From: Taklimakanibacter lacteus
Lineage (GTDB): Bacteria > Pseudomonadota > Alphaproteobacteria > Rhizobiales > Aestuariivirgaceae
Reading direction: 5' to 3'
DNA length: 64,000 nucleotides
NCBI GenBank assembly: GCA_003576695.1
Contig: QOZQ01000005.1
Coordinates: 1 to 64,000 of the forward strand
The notes under the pieces were generated by a model. It did not search any database. It was given only the letters and a program-made list of their open reading frames with translations, and was not told the DNA's origin. Of this stretch, positions 40,813 to 50,689 are shown one piece after another; position 1 is the stretch's first letter, and each line of letters begins with the position of its first letter. Both the position numbers and the translations under genes were made by a program.

Positions 40813-41451
40813 ATGGCTGCGATCGAACAAACCATTGGCCGCAAGGCATCGAAAGAAGTCCGCCGCCAGCAGCTGATCGAAGCCACCATCGATGTGATGG
40901 CGCGCAAGGGCTATTCCGGCACCACCATGTTCGATGTCGCCAAGGCGGCGGGGCTTTCCTCAGGCATCGTCAACTTCCATTTCGAGACCAAGGAGAAGCT
41001 CCTGGTCGAGACGCTGAAATATCTTGCCGATGAATATCGCGCCAACTGGCACAAGGCCCTGAACGGAGCCGGCAGCAACCCGGCCGATCAGCTCGGCGCG
41101 CTGCTGTTCTCGGATTTCAATCCCGATATCTGCTCACCCCGCAAGCTCGCGGCCTGGTGCGCCTTCTGGGCGGAAGCACAGAGCCGGCCGACATATCTCG
41201 AGCATTGCGGCTCCAATGACGAGGAATATTCGGCGATCGTACTCGAGCTGTGCCGGGCCATCATCAGGAAGGGGCGCTATCCACTGGTGCCCGACCTCAT
41301 CGCGCGCGCACTCGATGCGCTGCTGGAAGGCTTGTGGCTCGATCTGATGACCATGGCCAAGCCCTATTCGCTCGAGGATGCGAAGCAGACCATCGCTGCC
41401 TGCCTGCATGCCTTCTTCCCCAAGCATTATCCTCCCGCCGGTAAATCATGA
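40813..41451 (+). CDS. BetI-like TetR-family regulator
   Basis: 212 residues. The helix-turn-helix is QLIEATIDVMARKGYSGTTMFDVAKAAGLSSGIVNFHFETKEKL, which closely follows the BetI pattern (the GIxxxHF end of TetR helix 3). The C-terminal domain has AFWAEAQSRPTYL and ALDALLEGLWLDL, as in BetI relatives that sense choline or other amines. It is the middle gene of a run and overlaps the next gene by four bases. The perfect palindrome at 42631 is a candidate operator. Confidence 0.85.
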   Translation: MAAIEQTIGRKASKEVRRQQLIEATIDVMARKGYSGTTMFDVAKAAGLSSGIVNFHFETKEKLLVETLKYLADEYRANWHKALNGAGSNPADQLGALLFSDFNPDICSPRKLAAWCAFWAEAQSRPTYLEHCGSNDEEYSAIVLELCRAIIRKGRYPLVPDLIARALDALLEGLWLDLMTMAKPYSLEDAKQTIAACLHAFFPKHYPPAGKS

Positions 41452-42629
41452 CCTTCAGCCTGCCGCCAGAGGCGGCCCAGTGGCGCGACAAGGTCCGGCA
41501 GTTCGTCGACAGCGAGCTCCAGCCCTTCGAGCTGGAGGCGGAGATGCATGAGGGCCGTATTCCGGAAGCTGCCCGCAAGGCGCATGAAAAAACCTGTATC
41601 GCCATGGGTGTGACGCGCATGGACGTGCCGAAGGAACGGGGCGGGCTGGCACTCCCGATCCTCACCCAGACGGCGATCGTCGAGCAGTTCGGCCGCGTCA
41701 CCAATGCGCTTGGCTGGTGCTATGGCGAGGCGCAGGGGTGGATGTTCGAGGCCTTCAACGAGGAACAGGTGGCGCGCATCGTCATGCCGGTGACGCGCGG
41801 CGAGATCCATCTGTGCTATGCCATCACCGAGGAGAATGCGGGCTCGGATCCCGGCGCCATCGCGACCGAGGCGCGGCGAAAAGGCGACAGCTATTTCATC
41901 AGCGGCGAGAAATGGCATGTGACCAGCCACAATCTGGCGAGCCATATGATCGTGCAGGCCAAGCTCGGCGGCGGTGAGCATGAAGGCGAGCATTGCCTGT
42001 TCGTCTGCCGTGCCGATGCGCCGGGCGTCAGTATCGCGCGCTCGCCCGCCTACACGCACAACTACAATCACCATCATCCGGTCCTGCGCTTCGACAATGT
42101 CGAGGTCCCGCTGCACGACCGGATCGGCGCCGAAGGCGACGGCATGGGCTTCACCCATTCCTGGTTCCGGCGCGAACGCCTCATGATCGCGGCGCGCTGC
42201 TGCGGGGCGATGGCGCGGCTCATCGAGGAGGCGAGTGAATTCGCCAAAATGCGCGTGGTGTCGGGCCAGCCCATTGCCGACTACCAGATGATCCAGGCCA
42301 TGCTCGCCGACAGCGTGCTCGATCTGCATGCCGCCCGCCTCCTTACTTATGAAGCTGCCGCCGAGCATGACCGGGGCTGCGATCTCAAGTCACTCCATGC
42401 CCGCTGCTCGATCGCCAAGCTGTTCGCCTCGGAGGCCGCCTTCCGGGTGGCGGACCGGGCCGTCCAGATATTCGGCGGGCGCGGCTATATGCGTGAGAAT
42501 GTGGCGGAACGTTTCCTTAGGGAAGTCCGGGTGGACCGGATCTGGGAAGGAACCAGCGAAATCCAGCGTCTGATTATCGCACGGTCCCTCCTCAAGCGGG
42601 GGCTTGAGGGTACGATTGGACCGAACTAG
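41448..42629 (+). CDS. Acyl-CoA dehydrogenase family flavoenzyme
   Basis: 393 residues. CYAITEENAGSDPGAI is the FAD/acyl-CoA loop, YFISGEKWHVTS the mid-domain strand, ERLMIAARCCGAMARL the dimer helix and WEGTSEIQRLIIARSLL the C-terminal signature. FAD binding with electron transfer to ETF is expected. It is coupled to a BetI-like regulator and followed by a polyamine-type importer, so the substrate may be an amine-derived acyl-CoA such as a carnitine or betaine derivative rather than a fatty acid; this is an inference from context only. Confidence 0.85.
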   Translation: MTFSLPPEAAQWRDKVRQFVDSELQPFELEAEMHEGRIPEAARKAHEKTCIAMGVTRMDVPKERGGLALPILTQTAIVEQFGRVTNALGWCYGEAQGWMFEAFNEEQVARIVMPVTRGEIHLCYAITEENAGSDPGAIATEARRKGDSYFISGEKWHVTSHNLASHMIVQAKLGGGEHEGEHCLFVCRADAPGVSIARSPAYTHNYNHHHPVLRFDNVEVPLHDRIGAEGDGMGFTHSWFRRERLMIAARCCGAMARLIEEASEFAKMRVVSGQPIADYQMIQAMLADSVLDLHAARLLTYEAAAEHDRGCDLKSLHARCSIAKLFASEAAFRVADRAVQIFGGRGYMRENVAERFLREVRVDRIWEGTSEIQRLIIARSLLKRGLEGTIGPN

Positions 42630-42630
42630 T

Positions 42631-42648
42631 ATTGAATGATCATTCAAT
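42631..42648. promoter_or_regulatory. 18-bp perfect palindrome, candidate TetR operator
   Basis: ATTGAATGATCATTCAAT is fully self-complementary. It begins one base after the acyl-CoA dehydrogenase stop and lies 42 bases before the binding-protein start. Size and symmetry fit a TetR/BetI operator that would control the importer separately. Confidence 0.65.
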
Positions 42649-42690
42649 GAACCGGCCGGAAGAGTCGGGTAACATCTAGGGAGTAACATT

Positions 42691-43797
42691 ATGAAGATCA
42701 CAAGACGGTCCGCGATCCAGCTGATCGGCAGCTCGACGCTCGCCATGCCCTTCATCAGCAGGGCCAAAGCCGAAGAAGGCAAAGTCCACGTCTACAACTG
42801 GGTGGACTATATCGGCGAGACGACGCTCGAGGATTTCAAGAAAGCGACCGGTATCGAAGTCGTCTATGACACCTATGATTCAGCCGAGACGGTGGAAGCC
42901 AAGGTGATGGCGGGATCGACCGGCTATGACGTCATCGATATGGCCTCGGTCAACCTGCCGCGCTTCATTCCCGGTGGCGCCTTCGAGAAGCTCGACAAAT
43001 CGAAGCTGCCCAATGTCGCGCATATGGATCCCGAGATCATGAAGGTCCTCGCCGATCGCGATCCAGGGAATGAATATGCGGTTCCCTATATGTGGGGCAC
43101 GGTGGGCACGACCTACAATCTCGACATGGTGAAGGAGCGGCTGCCCAATGCCGATCTGAAGTCCCTCGACACGATCTTCAAGCCTGAAAACATCTCCAAG
43201 CTTGCCGATTGCGGCATCAACATGCTGGAAAGCCCGGGCGACATCATGCCGATGGTGCTCAAATATCTGGGCCGCGATCCTGACTCCGAGAAGCAGGAGG
43301 ACTATGATGCGGTGGTCGAGGCCTTCAAGCCGATAAGGCAATATATCAAGACCTTCGACTCGGCGAACTACCTCAACGCCTTGCCCAACAAGGAGCTGTG
43401 CGTATCGGGAACATGGTCGGGCGACTATGCGACGGCCGCCGCGCGCGCCGAGGAAGCCAAGATCGACGTCAAATTCGAGTATAATGTGCCGGCCTCAGGC
43501 TCGCCCGCCTGGTTCGACGTCTGGGTCATTCCGGCGGATGCCCCCAACAAGGAAGCCGCCTACAAGTTCGTGAACTATATGATGGATCCGGAAGTGATCG
43601 CCAAATGCACGAACTTCACCAACTACGCCAATGCCAATCTGGCGGCGAAGCAATTCATCGACAAGGGCGTCCTCGAAGATCCGGCCGTCTATCCGAGCGA
43701 TGACATCAAGAAGACGCTGTTCGTGCCCAAGATGCTGTCGCAGCAGGGTGAACGCCTGCGCACCCGCGCCTGGAACAAGATAAAGGCGGGCTCATAA
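42691..43797 (+). CDS. Spermidine/putrescine-type ABC importer, periplasmic binding protein
   Basis: 368 residues. A signal peptide with a Tat-like start (KITRRSAIQLIGSSTLAMPF) precedes VHVYNWVDYIGETTLEDFKK, the standard PotD/PotF opening, and MWGTVGTTYNLDMV and FKPIRQYIKTFDSANYLNAL, the ligand-lobe segments. In PotF/PotD, acidic and Trp residues hold the diamine; here W and D positions are present (GTWSGDY, AWFDVWVIPADAPNKEAA). The substrate may be putrescine, spermidine or another amine. It is followed by a hairpin and then the ATPase and two permease genes. Confidence 0.9.
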   Translation: MKITRRSAIQLIGSSTLAMPFISRAKAEEGKVHVYNWVDYIGETTLEDFKKATGIEVVYDTYDSAETVEAKVMAGSTGYDVIDMASVNLPRFIPGGAFEKLDKSKLPNVAHMDPEIMKVLADRDPGNEYAVPYMWGTVGTTYNLDMVKERLPNADLKSLDTIFKPENISKLADCGINMLESPGDIMPMVLKYLGRDPDSEKQEDYDAVVEAFKPIRQYIKTFDSANYLNALPNKELCVSGTWSGDYATAAARAEEAKIDVKFEYNVPASGSPAWFDVWVIPADAPNKEAAYKFVNYMMDPEVIAKCTNFTNYANANLAAKQFIDKGVLEDPAVYPSDDIKKTLFVPKMLSQQGERLRTRAWNKIKAGS

Positions 43798-43810
43798 TTC
43801 TCCAGCAACG

Positions 43811-43838
43811 AAACCCGGCATCGCAAGATGCCGGGTTT
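43811..43838 (+). terminator. Intra-operon attenuator hairpin
   Basis: AAACCCGGCATC and GATGCCGGGTTT pair over 12 bases around GCAA, followed by TC. It lies between the binding-protein and ATPase genes and likely lets the binding protein be made in excess over the membrane parts. Confidence 0.8.
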
Positions 43839-43866
43839 TCACGTTGAAGCGACAGGGGAGAGAGTT

Positions 43867-45024
<1,158 letters not shown>

Positions 45025-45028
45025 CGCC

Positions 45029-46003
45029 ATGGCTGCACTGGCTCCCGCGCCCACTTCGGCGCAAGGCGAAGAAAGCCACCTGCCCAAGGCGCACACCTTC
45101 CGCGCCTGGCTTGACCGCGAGGCCTGGCGGCAGGCGATCATCGCCATACCCTATCTCTGGCTCCTGTTCTTCTTCATCGCGCCCTTCCTCATCGTGCTGG
45201 CGATCAGCATCGGCACGGCGCAGGTCGGCATTCCGCCCGTCATCTGGAAGGACAGCTTTCCCTTCGGCACCTTCGACAACTACGCCTTCCTGACCCAGGA
45301 CGACATCTACTGGCAGGGATATCTCAACTCCCTCAAGGTCGCGGTGATCGCGACCTTCTTCGCGCTGCTCATCGGCTATCCGATGGCGCTCGGCATTGCG
45401 CGCGCCTCGGGCACCTGGCGCAATGTGCTTCTGCTCCTCGTGATCCTGCCCTTCTGGACCTCATTCCTGCTGCGCGTCTATGCGTGGATCGGCCTTCTCG
45501 GCAACAACAGCTGGTTCAACAAGGGACTTACCTGGATCCTCGCCACCTTCTTCCCCTTTTGGGTCGAAGGCGACCATATACAGATGATGAACACGAATTT
45601 CGCCGTCGTGCTCGGCATCGTCTATTCCTACCTGCCTTTCATGATCCTGCCGCTATATGCGACGCTGGAAAAGCTCGACCGCACGCTCGACGAAGCGGCG
45701 ATGGATCTGGGCTCCAGGCCCTGGCAGGTATTCAAGGACATCACCTTGCCCTTGTCGGTGCCGGGCATCGTCGCCGGCGCCATGCTGGTCTTCATCCCGG
45801 CGACCGGCGAGTATGTCATTCCCTCGCTGATGGGCCGCGGCGACAGCCCGATGATCGGGCGCGTGCTGGCGGACGAGTTCTTCCAGAACCGCGACTGGCC
45901 GGTCGCCTCCTCGGTGGCGGTGGCGCTGCTCGCCATACTGGTCATCCCGATCATGATCTATAATTTCTTCCAGGCGCGCGACGCGCGGGCAGGTGCGAAA
46001 TGA
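45029..46003 (+). CDS. Polyamine-type ABC transporter permease, PotB/PotH-like
   Basis: 324 residues with six core membrane helices and a cytosolic N-terminal extension of about 40 residues. The EAA loop contacting the ATPase is LDEAAMDLGSRPWQVFKDITLPLSVPGI. It forms a heterodimeric channel with the next gene product. The stop overlaps the next start by four bases. Confidence 0.94.
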   Translation: MAALAPAPTSAQGEESHLPKAHTFRAWLDREAWRQAIIAIPYLWLLFFFIAPFLIVLAISIGTAQVGIPPVIWKDSFPFGTFDNYAFLTQDDIYWQGYLNSLKVAVIATFFALLIGYPMALGIARASGTWRNVLLLLVILPFWTSFLLRVYAWIGLLGNNSWFNKGLTWILATFFPFWVEGDHIQMMNTNFAVVLGIVYSYLPFMILPLYATLEKLDRTLDEAAMDLGSRPWQVFKDITLPLSVPGIVAGAMLVFIPATGEYVIPSLMGRGDSPMIGRVLADEFFQNRDWPVASSVAVALLAILVIPIMIYNFFQARDARAGAK

Positions 46004-46839
46004 GACGCCGCCCCTATTTCCTTATTTTCGTGCTGATCCTGGGCTATGCCTTCTTCTATGTGCCGATCGCCTCGATGATCTTCTATTCCTTCAACAAGTC
46101 GCGGCTGGCGACGGTGTGGGGCGGCTTCTCGACCGAATGGTACGGCAAGCTTCTGACCAACCAGCAGGTGCTCGACGCCGCCTGGCTCAGCCTGCGCATC
46201 GCGTTCCTCTCCGCCACTATCGCCACCATCCTCGGGACCATGGCCGGCATGGCGCTGGCGCGCTTCTCGCGCTTCCGCGGCCGCGTCCTGTTCTCAGGCC
46301 TCGTCTCGGCGCCGCTCGTGATGCCCGAAGTCATCACCGGCATCTCCCTGGTGCTGTTTTTCATCGGGCTCGAATTCCTCATTGGCTGGCCGAATGGCCG
46401 CGGCTTCACCACCATAACCCTCGCCCACATCACCTTCTCGCTCTCCTATGTCACGGTGGTGGTGCAATCGCGCCTCGCCTCGATGGACCGCTCGGTAGAG
46501 GAGGCGGCGATGGACCTGGGGTCGAAGCCGCTGCGCGTCCTCTTCGACGTGACCTTGCCGATCATATCGCCCGCCATCATCGCCGGCTGGCTGCTCGCCT
46601 TCACCCTGTCGCTCGACGATGTGGTGATCACCGCCTTCACCAACGGGCCGGGCACGACGACGCTGCCGCTTTATATATTCTCCAAGGTGAGGCTCGGTGT
46701 GACGCCCGACATGAATGCGCTCGCCACCATCATCGTGCTGCTGGTCGGCACCGGTGTGGCGCTGGCCGGTTTCCTCATGTACCGCGCCGAGAAGAAGCGC
46801 GAGCGTGACGTGCAGATGGCGATTGCCGCGAACAAGTAA
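46000..46839 (+). CDS. Polyamine-type ABC transporter permease, PotC/PotI-like
   Basis: 279 residues with six membrane helices and the EAA loop VEEAAMDLGSKPLRVLFDVTLPIISPAI. FTLSLDDVVITAFTNGPGTTTLPLYIF is the conserved segment of PotC/PotI. Last gene of the importer operon; a toxin-antitoxin pair of the opposite strand follows convergently after 30 bases. Confidence 0.94.
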   Translation: MRRRPYFLIFVLILGYAFFYVPIASMIFYSFNKSRLATVWGGFSTEWYGKLLTNQQVLDAAWLSLRIAFLSATIATILGTMAGMALARFSRFRGRVLFSGLVSAPLVMPEVITGISLVLFFIGLEFLIGWPNGRGFTTITLAHITFSLSYVTVVVQSRLASMDRSVEEAAMDLGSKPLRVLFDVTLPIISPAIIAGWLLAFTLSLDDVVITAFTNGPGTTTLPLYIFSKVRLGVTPDMNALATIIVLLVGTGVALAGFLMYRAEKKRERDVQMAIAANK

Positions 46840-46868
46840 ACTGTCGGAACCGAGCTGGCCCGCCCGAC

Positions 46869-47186
46869 CTACACGTTTTCCAGCTTTCGTTTCCTGGGTT
46901 TGCCGACCTCGATCCTCACTTCTTCGCCCATGAGCTCGAGAAAGCTCATGAGCATTTCGAGCGAGAACTTGCTGAGCTTACCCCGCATCAGATCGGAGGC
47001 CCGAGGCTGGCTGATGCCCAGCATCTTGCCGATTTCCGGCTGACTCCATTTGCCTTTCTCGATCTTATCCTGAATGAGGAGCATAAGATTGGCGCGGCGC
47101 TCCTTGGCGCGGGCGACAAGGGGATCGTCTTCGAGCGCATCCCAGACGCTCTTGAAGCTTTCACTTTTCATGGCGGCCTTCATCAT
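46869..47186 (-). CDS. XRE-type antitoxin (HigA-like)
   Basis: 105 residues. The helix-turn-helix is KWSQPEIGKMLGISQPRASDLMRGKLSKFSLEMLMSFLELMG, typical of antitoxins paired with phage-Gp49/HigB toxins. The C-terminal tail is basic (KPRKRKLENV). It overlaps the toxin stop by four bases; the toxin-first gene order is that of higBA. It should neutralise the toxin and repress the shared promoter. Confidence 0.87.
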   Translation of the reverse strand: MMKAAMKSESFKSVWDALEDDPLVARAKERRANLMLLIQDKIEKGKWSQPEIGKMLGISQPRASDLMRGKLSKFSLEMLMSFLELMGEEVRIEVGKPRKRKLENV

Positions 47187-47506
47187 TTCACTTCACGGTA
47201 GCGGCGTTTGGCCAAATCAATATCCTTTTGTGGCGTCTGCTGCGTTTTCTTCTGAAAAGCATGCAGCACATGCACTTTATCGGCAATCTTGACTACATAG
47301 ATTGCGCGAAAAGCACCATTCGCATCCTGTGTCCGAAGTTCTCGGACTCCCGGGCCAACTGAAGGCATGGGCTTCCAATCTTTCGGTTCGCGATCGTTTT
47401 GAACTGCCCAGAGCTGCTGGCCGATATCATCTTTGGCAGCCTCGGGGAAATCCCTGAGGTCTTTCCTCGATGAACCGAGAAAAATCACCATCCTCGGCAT
47501 TCTCAT
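47183..47506 (-). CDS. HigB/RelE-superfamily toxin (phage Gp49-like)
   Basis: 107 residues. FLGSSRKDLRDFPEAAKDDIGQQLW, GPGVRELRTQDANGAFRAIYVVK and KVHVLHAFQKKTQQTPQKDIDLAKRR are the three conserved blocks of the Gp49-like/HigB family, ribosome-dependent mRNA endonucleases. The start may be M1 (47506) or M5 after it. An inverted repeat lies just upstream. The pair sits between operons, as acquired TA modules often do. Confidence 0.88.
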   Translation of the reverse strand: MRMPRMVIFLGSSRKDLRDFPEAAKDDIGQQLWAVQNDREPKDWKPMPSVGPGVRELRTQDANGAFRAIYVVKIADKVHVLHAFQKKTQQTPQKDIDLAKRRYREVK

Positions 47507-47516
47507 CGAAAGATGA

Positions 47517-47547
47517 TATCAGTACTTATATGAAAAATCAACTGATA
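47517..47547. promoter_or_regulatory. Inverted repeat at the toxin-antitoxin promoter
   Basis: TATCAGT (47517-47523) and ACTGATA (47541-47547) are inverted with a 17-base AT-rich spacer, immediately upstream of the toxin gene. This fits an operator for the XRE antitoxin overlapping the promoter. Confidence 0.6.
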
Positions 47548-47593
47548 CAATTAAGATTAATGAGATTCCGGCGGGAAACGATTGCTGCGATGC

Positions 47594-48247
47594 TTAGAGT
47601 TTCAGATTGAAATAGGTCAGCACAAGATTGCCGAGAATGACGAAGCCGAAGACGGCGATCGCGATGCCGGCCCAGATATTGAGGCGCACCAGCGTGTAGC
47701 TCGTCACCCGGCCCTTGATGTGGGTGACGAGATAGGTGAGGAAACTCCACCAGACGAGCGTGCCGAGAATGACGCCTGCCACGGCATTCAGCGGCCTGTA
47801 GGGCACGCTGCCGAGATCGAGCACGCCGCCCAGGCCGCTGAAGATGGCGAAGAAGCCGAGCAAGGCTCCCGGATTGGTGATGGTGAGGAAAAAGCAGGTG
47901 AAGGCCTTGCGCACATAGGCGCCGCGGCCGAGATCGGCGAGCGAGAGTTCGGCATCCTTCACATGATGCATGGCGGTGCGGATGCCGATGAAGATGAGCA
48001 GCAGGCCCCCGACGATCTGGATGGCCTGGGTGTGGGCATGCACCCAATCCTCGATCCAGCGCACGCCATAGGCGGCGAGCGTGGCAAAGAGCGCATCGCT
48101 GACAATGGAGCCTGACGCCGCCGCCATGCCGCCGCCCATGCCGGCGCGCAGAGCGGAGCGGATGACGGTCAGATTGACAGGCCCCAGCGGCGCGGTCACG
48201 GCAATGCCGATGGCCATGCCAATGGCGATAAGGTCGAGATCTATCAT
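47594..48247 (-). CDS. LysE-family exporter
   Basis: 217 residues with about six membrane helices. The opening AIGIAVTAPLGPVNLTVIRSAL and AFTCFFLTITNPGALLGFF are the LysE/RhtB motifs. The substrate is probably an amino acid or derivative. The ATG shares one base with the stop of the upstream oxidoreductase gene (TGATG), so the two are translationally coupled. Confidence 0.87.
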   Translation of the reverse strand: MIDLDLIAIGMAIGIAVTAPLGPVNLTVIRSALRAGMGGGMAAASGSIVSDALFATLAAYGVRWIEDWVHAHTQAIQIVGGLLLIFIGIRTAMHHVKDAELSLADLGRGAYVRKAFTCFFLTITNPGALLGFFAIFSGLGGVLDLGSVPYRPLNAVAGVILGTLVWWSFLTYLVTHIKGRVTSYTLVRLNIWAGIAIAVFGFVILGNLVLTYFNLKL

Positions 48248-49233
48248 CAAAGGTCGATCACCACGCGGCCACGGATCTTGCCGGCGATGATGTCGGCGGC
48301 GATGGCCGGCACGTCATCGAGCTTCGCATGGCTCGTCAGGGCGTTGAGCTTGGCGCGATCGAGATCGCGCGCCAGGCGCGACCAGGCCTCGATGCGGCGC
48401 GTCGGCGCGGCGGTCACCGAATTGATGCCGATGAGCTTGATGCCGCGCAGAATGAAGGGCGCCACGGAAGCCGGGAGATCCATGCCCTGAGCCAGGCCGC
48501 AGGCCGCCACCGTGCCTTCCGGCTGGATCTGCGAGAGCACATTGGCGAGCGTCGTCGAGCCCACCGCGTCGACGGCGCCGGCCCAGCGCGTCTTGGCCAG
48601 GGGCTTCACCGGCCCCATGAATTCGTTGCGGTCGATGATCTGGGACGCGCCGAGGCCCTTGAGAAAGGCCTCCTCCTCGGGTCGGCCGGTCGATGCCGCC
48701 ACCCGGTAGCCGAGCTTGGCCAGTATGGCGATGGCGATGGAACCGACCCCGCCGGCGGCGCCGGTGACCAGGATCTCGCCGTCCTCGGGGCGTACCCCCT
48801 GGCGCTCCAGCGCCACGACGCACAGCATGGCAGTATAGCCCGCCGTGCCAATGGCCATGGTCTCGGCCGTCGTCATGGTGTCCGGCACCGGCACCAGCCA
48901 GTCGCCCTTGACGCGGGCCAGCCCGGCGAAGCCGCCATGATGGCTTTCACCCACGCCCCAGCCATTGAGGATCACCTTGTCGCCGACCTTGATCAGGCGG
49001 TGGGTCGAGTCGACCACGGTTCCGGCGAAATCGACCCCCGGGATGAGCGGATAATGGCGGATGATCGGGGCGCGGCCGGTGACGGCCAGGCCGTCCTTGT
49101 AATTGACGGTCGAATGCTCGACGGCGACGGTCACATCGCCCGGCATCAGATCGGTCTCACTCAGCGTCACGAAATCGAGCTTCTGGCCCTTGTCGGTCTT
49201 GCTGATCTCAATGGCGCGGAACTGACGACCCAT
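48247..49233 (-). CDS. acuI: MDR-family NADPH oxidoreductase, acrylyl-CoA reductase (AcuI/YhdH)-like
   Basis: 328 residues. The zinc-free medium-chain fold has VEHSTVNYKDGLAVTGRAPI and PLIPGVDFAGTVVDS; GAAGGVGSIAIAILAKLGYRV is the NADPH loop, with STGRPEE as the phosphate-binding turn. ALTSHAKLDDVPAIAADIIAGKIRGRVVIDL is a typical AcuI/YhdH ending. The family reduces acryloyl-CoA to propionyl-CoA and protects cells against acrylate. The LysE exporter is the next gene in the operon. AAAGGAG precedes the ATG. Confidence 0.85.
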   Translation of the reverse strand: MGRQFRAIEISKTDKGQKLDFVTLSETDLMPGDVTVAVEHSTVNYKDGLAVTGRAPIIRHYPLIPGVDFAGTVVDSTHRLIKVGDKVILNGWGVGESHHGGFAGLARVKGDWLVPVPDTMTTAETMAIGTAGYTAMLCVVALERQGVRPEDGEILVTGAAGGVGSIAIAILAKLGYRVAASTGRPEEEAFLKGLGASQIIDRNEFMGPVKPLAKTRWAGAVDAVGSTTLANVLSQIQPEGTVAACGLAQGMDLPASVAPFILRGIKLIGINSVTAAPTRRIEAWSRLARDLDRAKLNALTSHAKLDDVPAIAADIIAGKIRGRVVIDL

Positions 49234-49288
49234 GAATCTCCTTTAATGTTACCCTCGCCCCCAACGGGGGAAAGGGGATTCCTGTTGC

Positions 49289-50626
49289 TTATACAGAGGG
49301 CAAGGTCTCCATGAAAGCGATGGCTTGGCCCCCAGCCTGCCCCAGTATCTCGCCATCCCACATGACGCGCCGTCCACGGATGATCGTCCCCACCGGCCAG
49401 CCGGTGACCTCCACTCCATCATAGGGCGTCCAGCCAGCGCGGCTCTCCATCCAGCGGTTGGTGATGGTGCCACGGCGCTTCAGATCGACGATAGTGAAAT
49501 CGCCGTCATATCCTTCAGCGATCCGCCCCTTGCGGCTGAGATTGAAGATGCGGCCCGGCCCATGGCTCGTCAGGTCGACGAAGCGCTCGAGCGTCAGCCG
49601 GCCCCTGCTCACATGGTCGAGCATGATCGGCACCAGGGTCTGGACGCCCGTCATGCCCGATGGTGACTCAGGATAGGCCTTGGCCTTCTCTTCCAGCGTA
49701 TGGGGCGCATGGTCGGAGCCCAGCACATCGACGACGCCCGACAGCAGCGCCTGCCAGATCGCCTCGCGGTGATGCGCCTCCCGAACCGGGGGATTCATCT
49801 GGGCCTTCGCGCCGAGGCGCTCATAGGCCTCGGGAGCCGCCAGAGTGAGATGATGCGGCGTCACCTCGACGGTCGCCAGATCCTTGTTGGCGGCAAGCAA
49901 GGGCACCTCGTCCGCCGTCGAGACGTGGAGGACATGGATGCGCTTGCCATGCTTGCGGGCGATGCGGATGAGGCGCTCGGTGCACAGGCGCGCGGCTTCG
50001 GCATCGCGCCAGACCGGATGGCTTGCCGCATCGCCCGAGCGCTGCTCGCTCTTGCGGGCGCGCAATCTCGCCTCATCCTCGCTGTGGAAGGCGGCGCGCC
50101 GCCTGATCTGCGACAGGATGAGATCGATGCCGGCATCGTCCTCGACCAGGAGATCGCCGGTGGACGAGCCCATGAACACCTTCACCCCGGCGCAACCGGG
50201 CAGGCGCTCGAGCTCGGGCAGGAGCTTCGCATTGTCGCGCGTGCCGCCCATATAGAAGGCGAAATCGCAGAACATGCGGTTGGTGGCGCGGCCGATCTTG
50301 TCGGCGAAGGTCTCGGCCGAGGTGGTCAGCGGCCTGGTATTGGGCATCTCGAAGACGCCGGTGACGCCGCCCGCCACGGCGGCGCGGCTGCCCGTCTCCA
50401 GGTCTTCCTTGTGCTCTGCCCCCGGCTCGCGGAAATGGACCTGGCTGTCGATGACGCCCGGCAGGATATGAAGCCCCGAACAGTCGATGACCTCGGCGGC
50501 GGCCGCCCCGGCAAAGCTGCCGAGCCCGGCGATCCGTCCGCCTCTGACCGCTATGTCCCTGATTCCCGTCCCATCCTGGTTGACGACGGTTCCGCCTTTT
50601 AAAACAAGATCATAGGTGGCGGGCAT
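49289..50626 (-). CDS. Dihydroorotase-type amidohydrolase
   Basis: 445 residues from the ATG preceded by CAAGGAG; the frame runs on to 51310 but overlaps ygfZ there. GVIDSQVHFREPGAEHKEDLETGSRAAVAGG contains the HxH zinc motif (QVHF variant with one His here) and the class I dihydroorotase core. GVKVFMG holds the bridging Lys, and HVLHVS, VTPHHL and GSDHAPH the remaining ligands. Typical class I DHOase has DxHxH; here it is DSQVHFREP, so the first His is Gln. PyrC activity or a related cyclic amidohydrolase function needs caution. Confidence 0.85.
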   Translation of the reverse strand: MPATYDLVLKGGTVVNQDGTGIRDIAVRGGRIAGLGSFAGAAAAEVIDCSGLHILPGVIDSQVHFREPGAEHKEDLETGSRAAVAGGVTGVFEMPNTRPLTTSAETFADKIGRATNRMFCDFAFYMGGTRDNAKLLPELERLPGCAGVKVFMGSSTGDLLVEDDAGIDLILSQIRRRAAFHSEDEARLRARKSEQRSGDAASHPVWRDAEAARLCTERLIRIARKHGKRIHVLHVSTADEVPLLAANKDLATVEVTPHHLTLAAPEAYERLGAKAQMNPPVREAHHREAIWQALLSGVVDVLGSDHAPHTLEEKAKAYPESPSGMTGVQTLVPIMLDHVSRGRLTLERFVDLTSHGPGRIFNLSRKGRIAEGYDGDFTIVDLKRRGTITNRWMESRAGWTPYDGVEVTGWPVGTIIRGRRVMWDGEILGQAGGQAIAFMETLPSV

Positions 50627-50689
50627 CAGGACTCCTTGAATAGGCTTCCGAGCATTCGTAGATGTCTCTCTCCGGAGGTGCAACATCCC

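Noticed and set aside
49245-49275. CCCCC/GGGGG hairpin between the acuI-like and dihydroorotase-type genes as a terminator
   Set aside because: The stem is only about five pairs and no T-run follows on the relevant strand.
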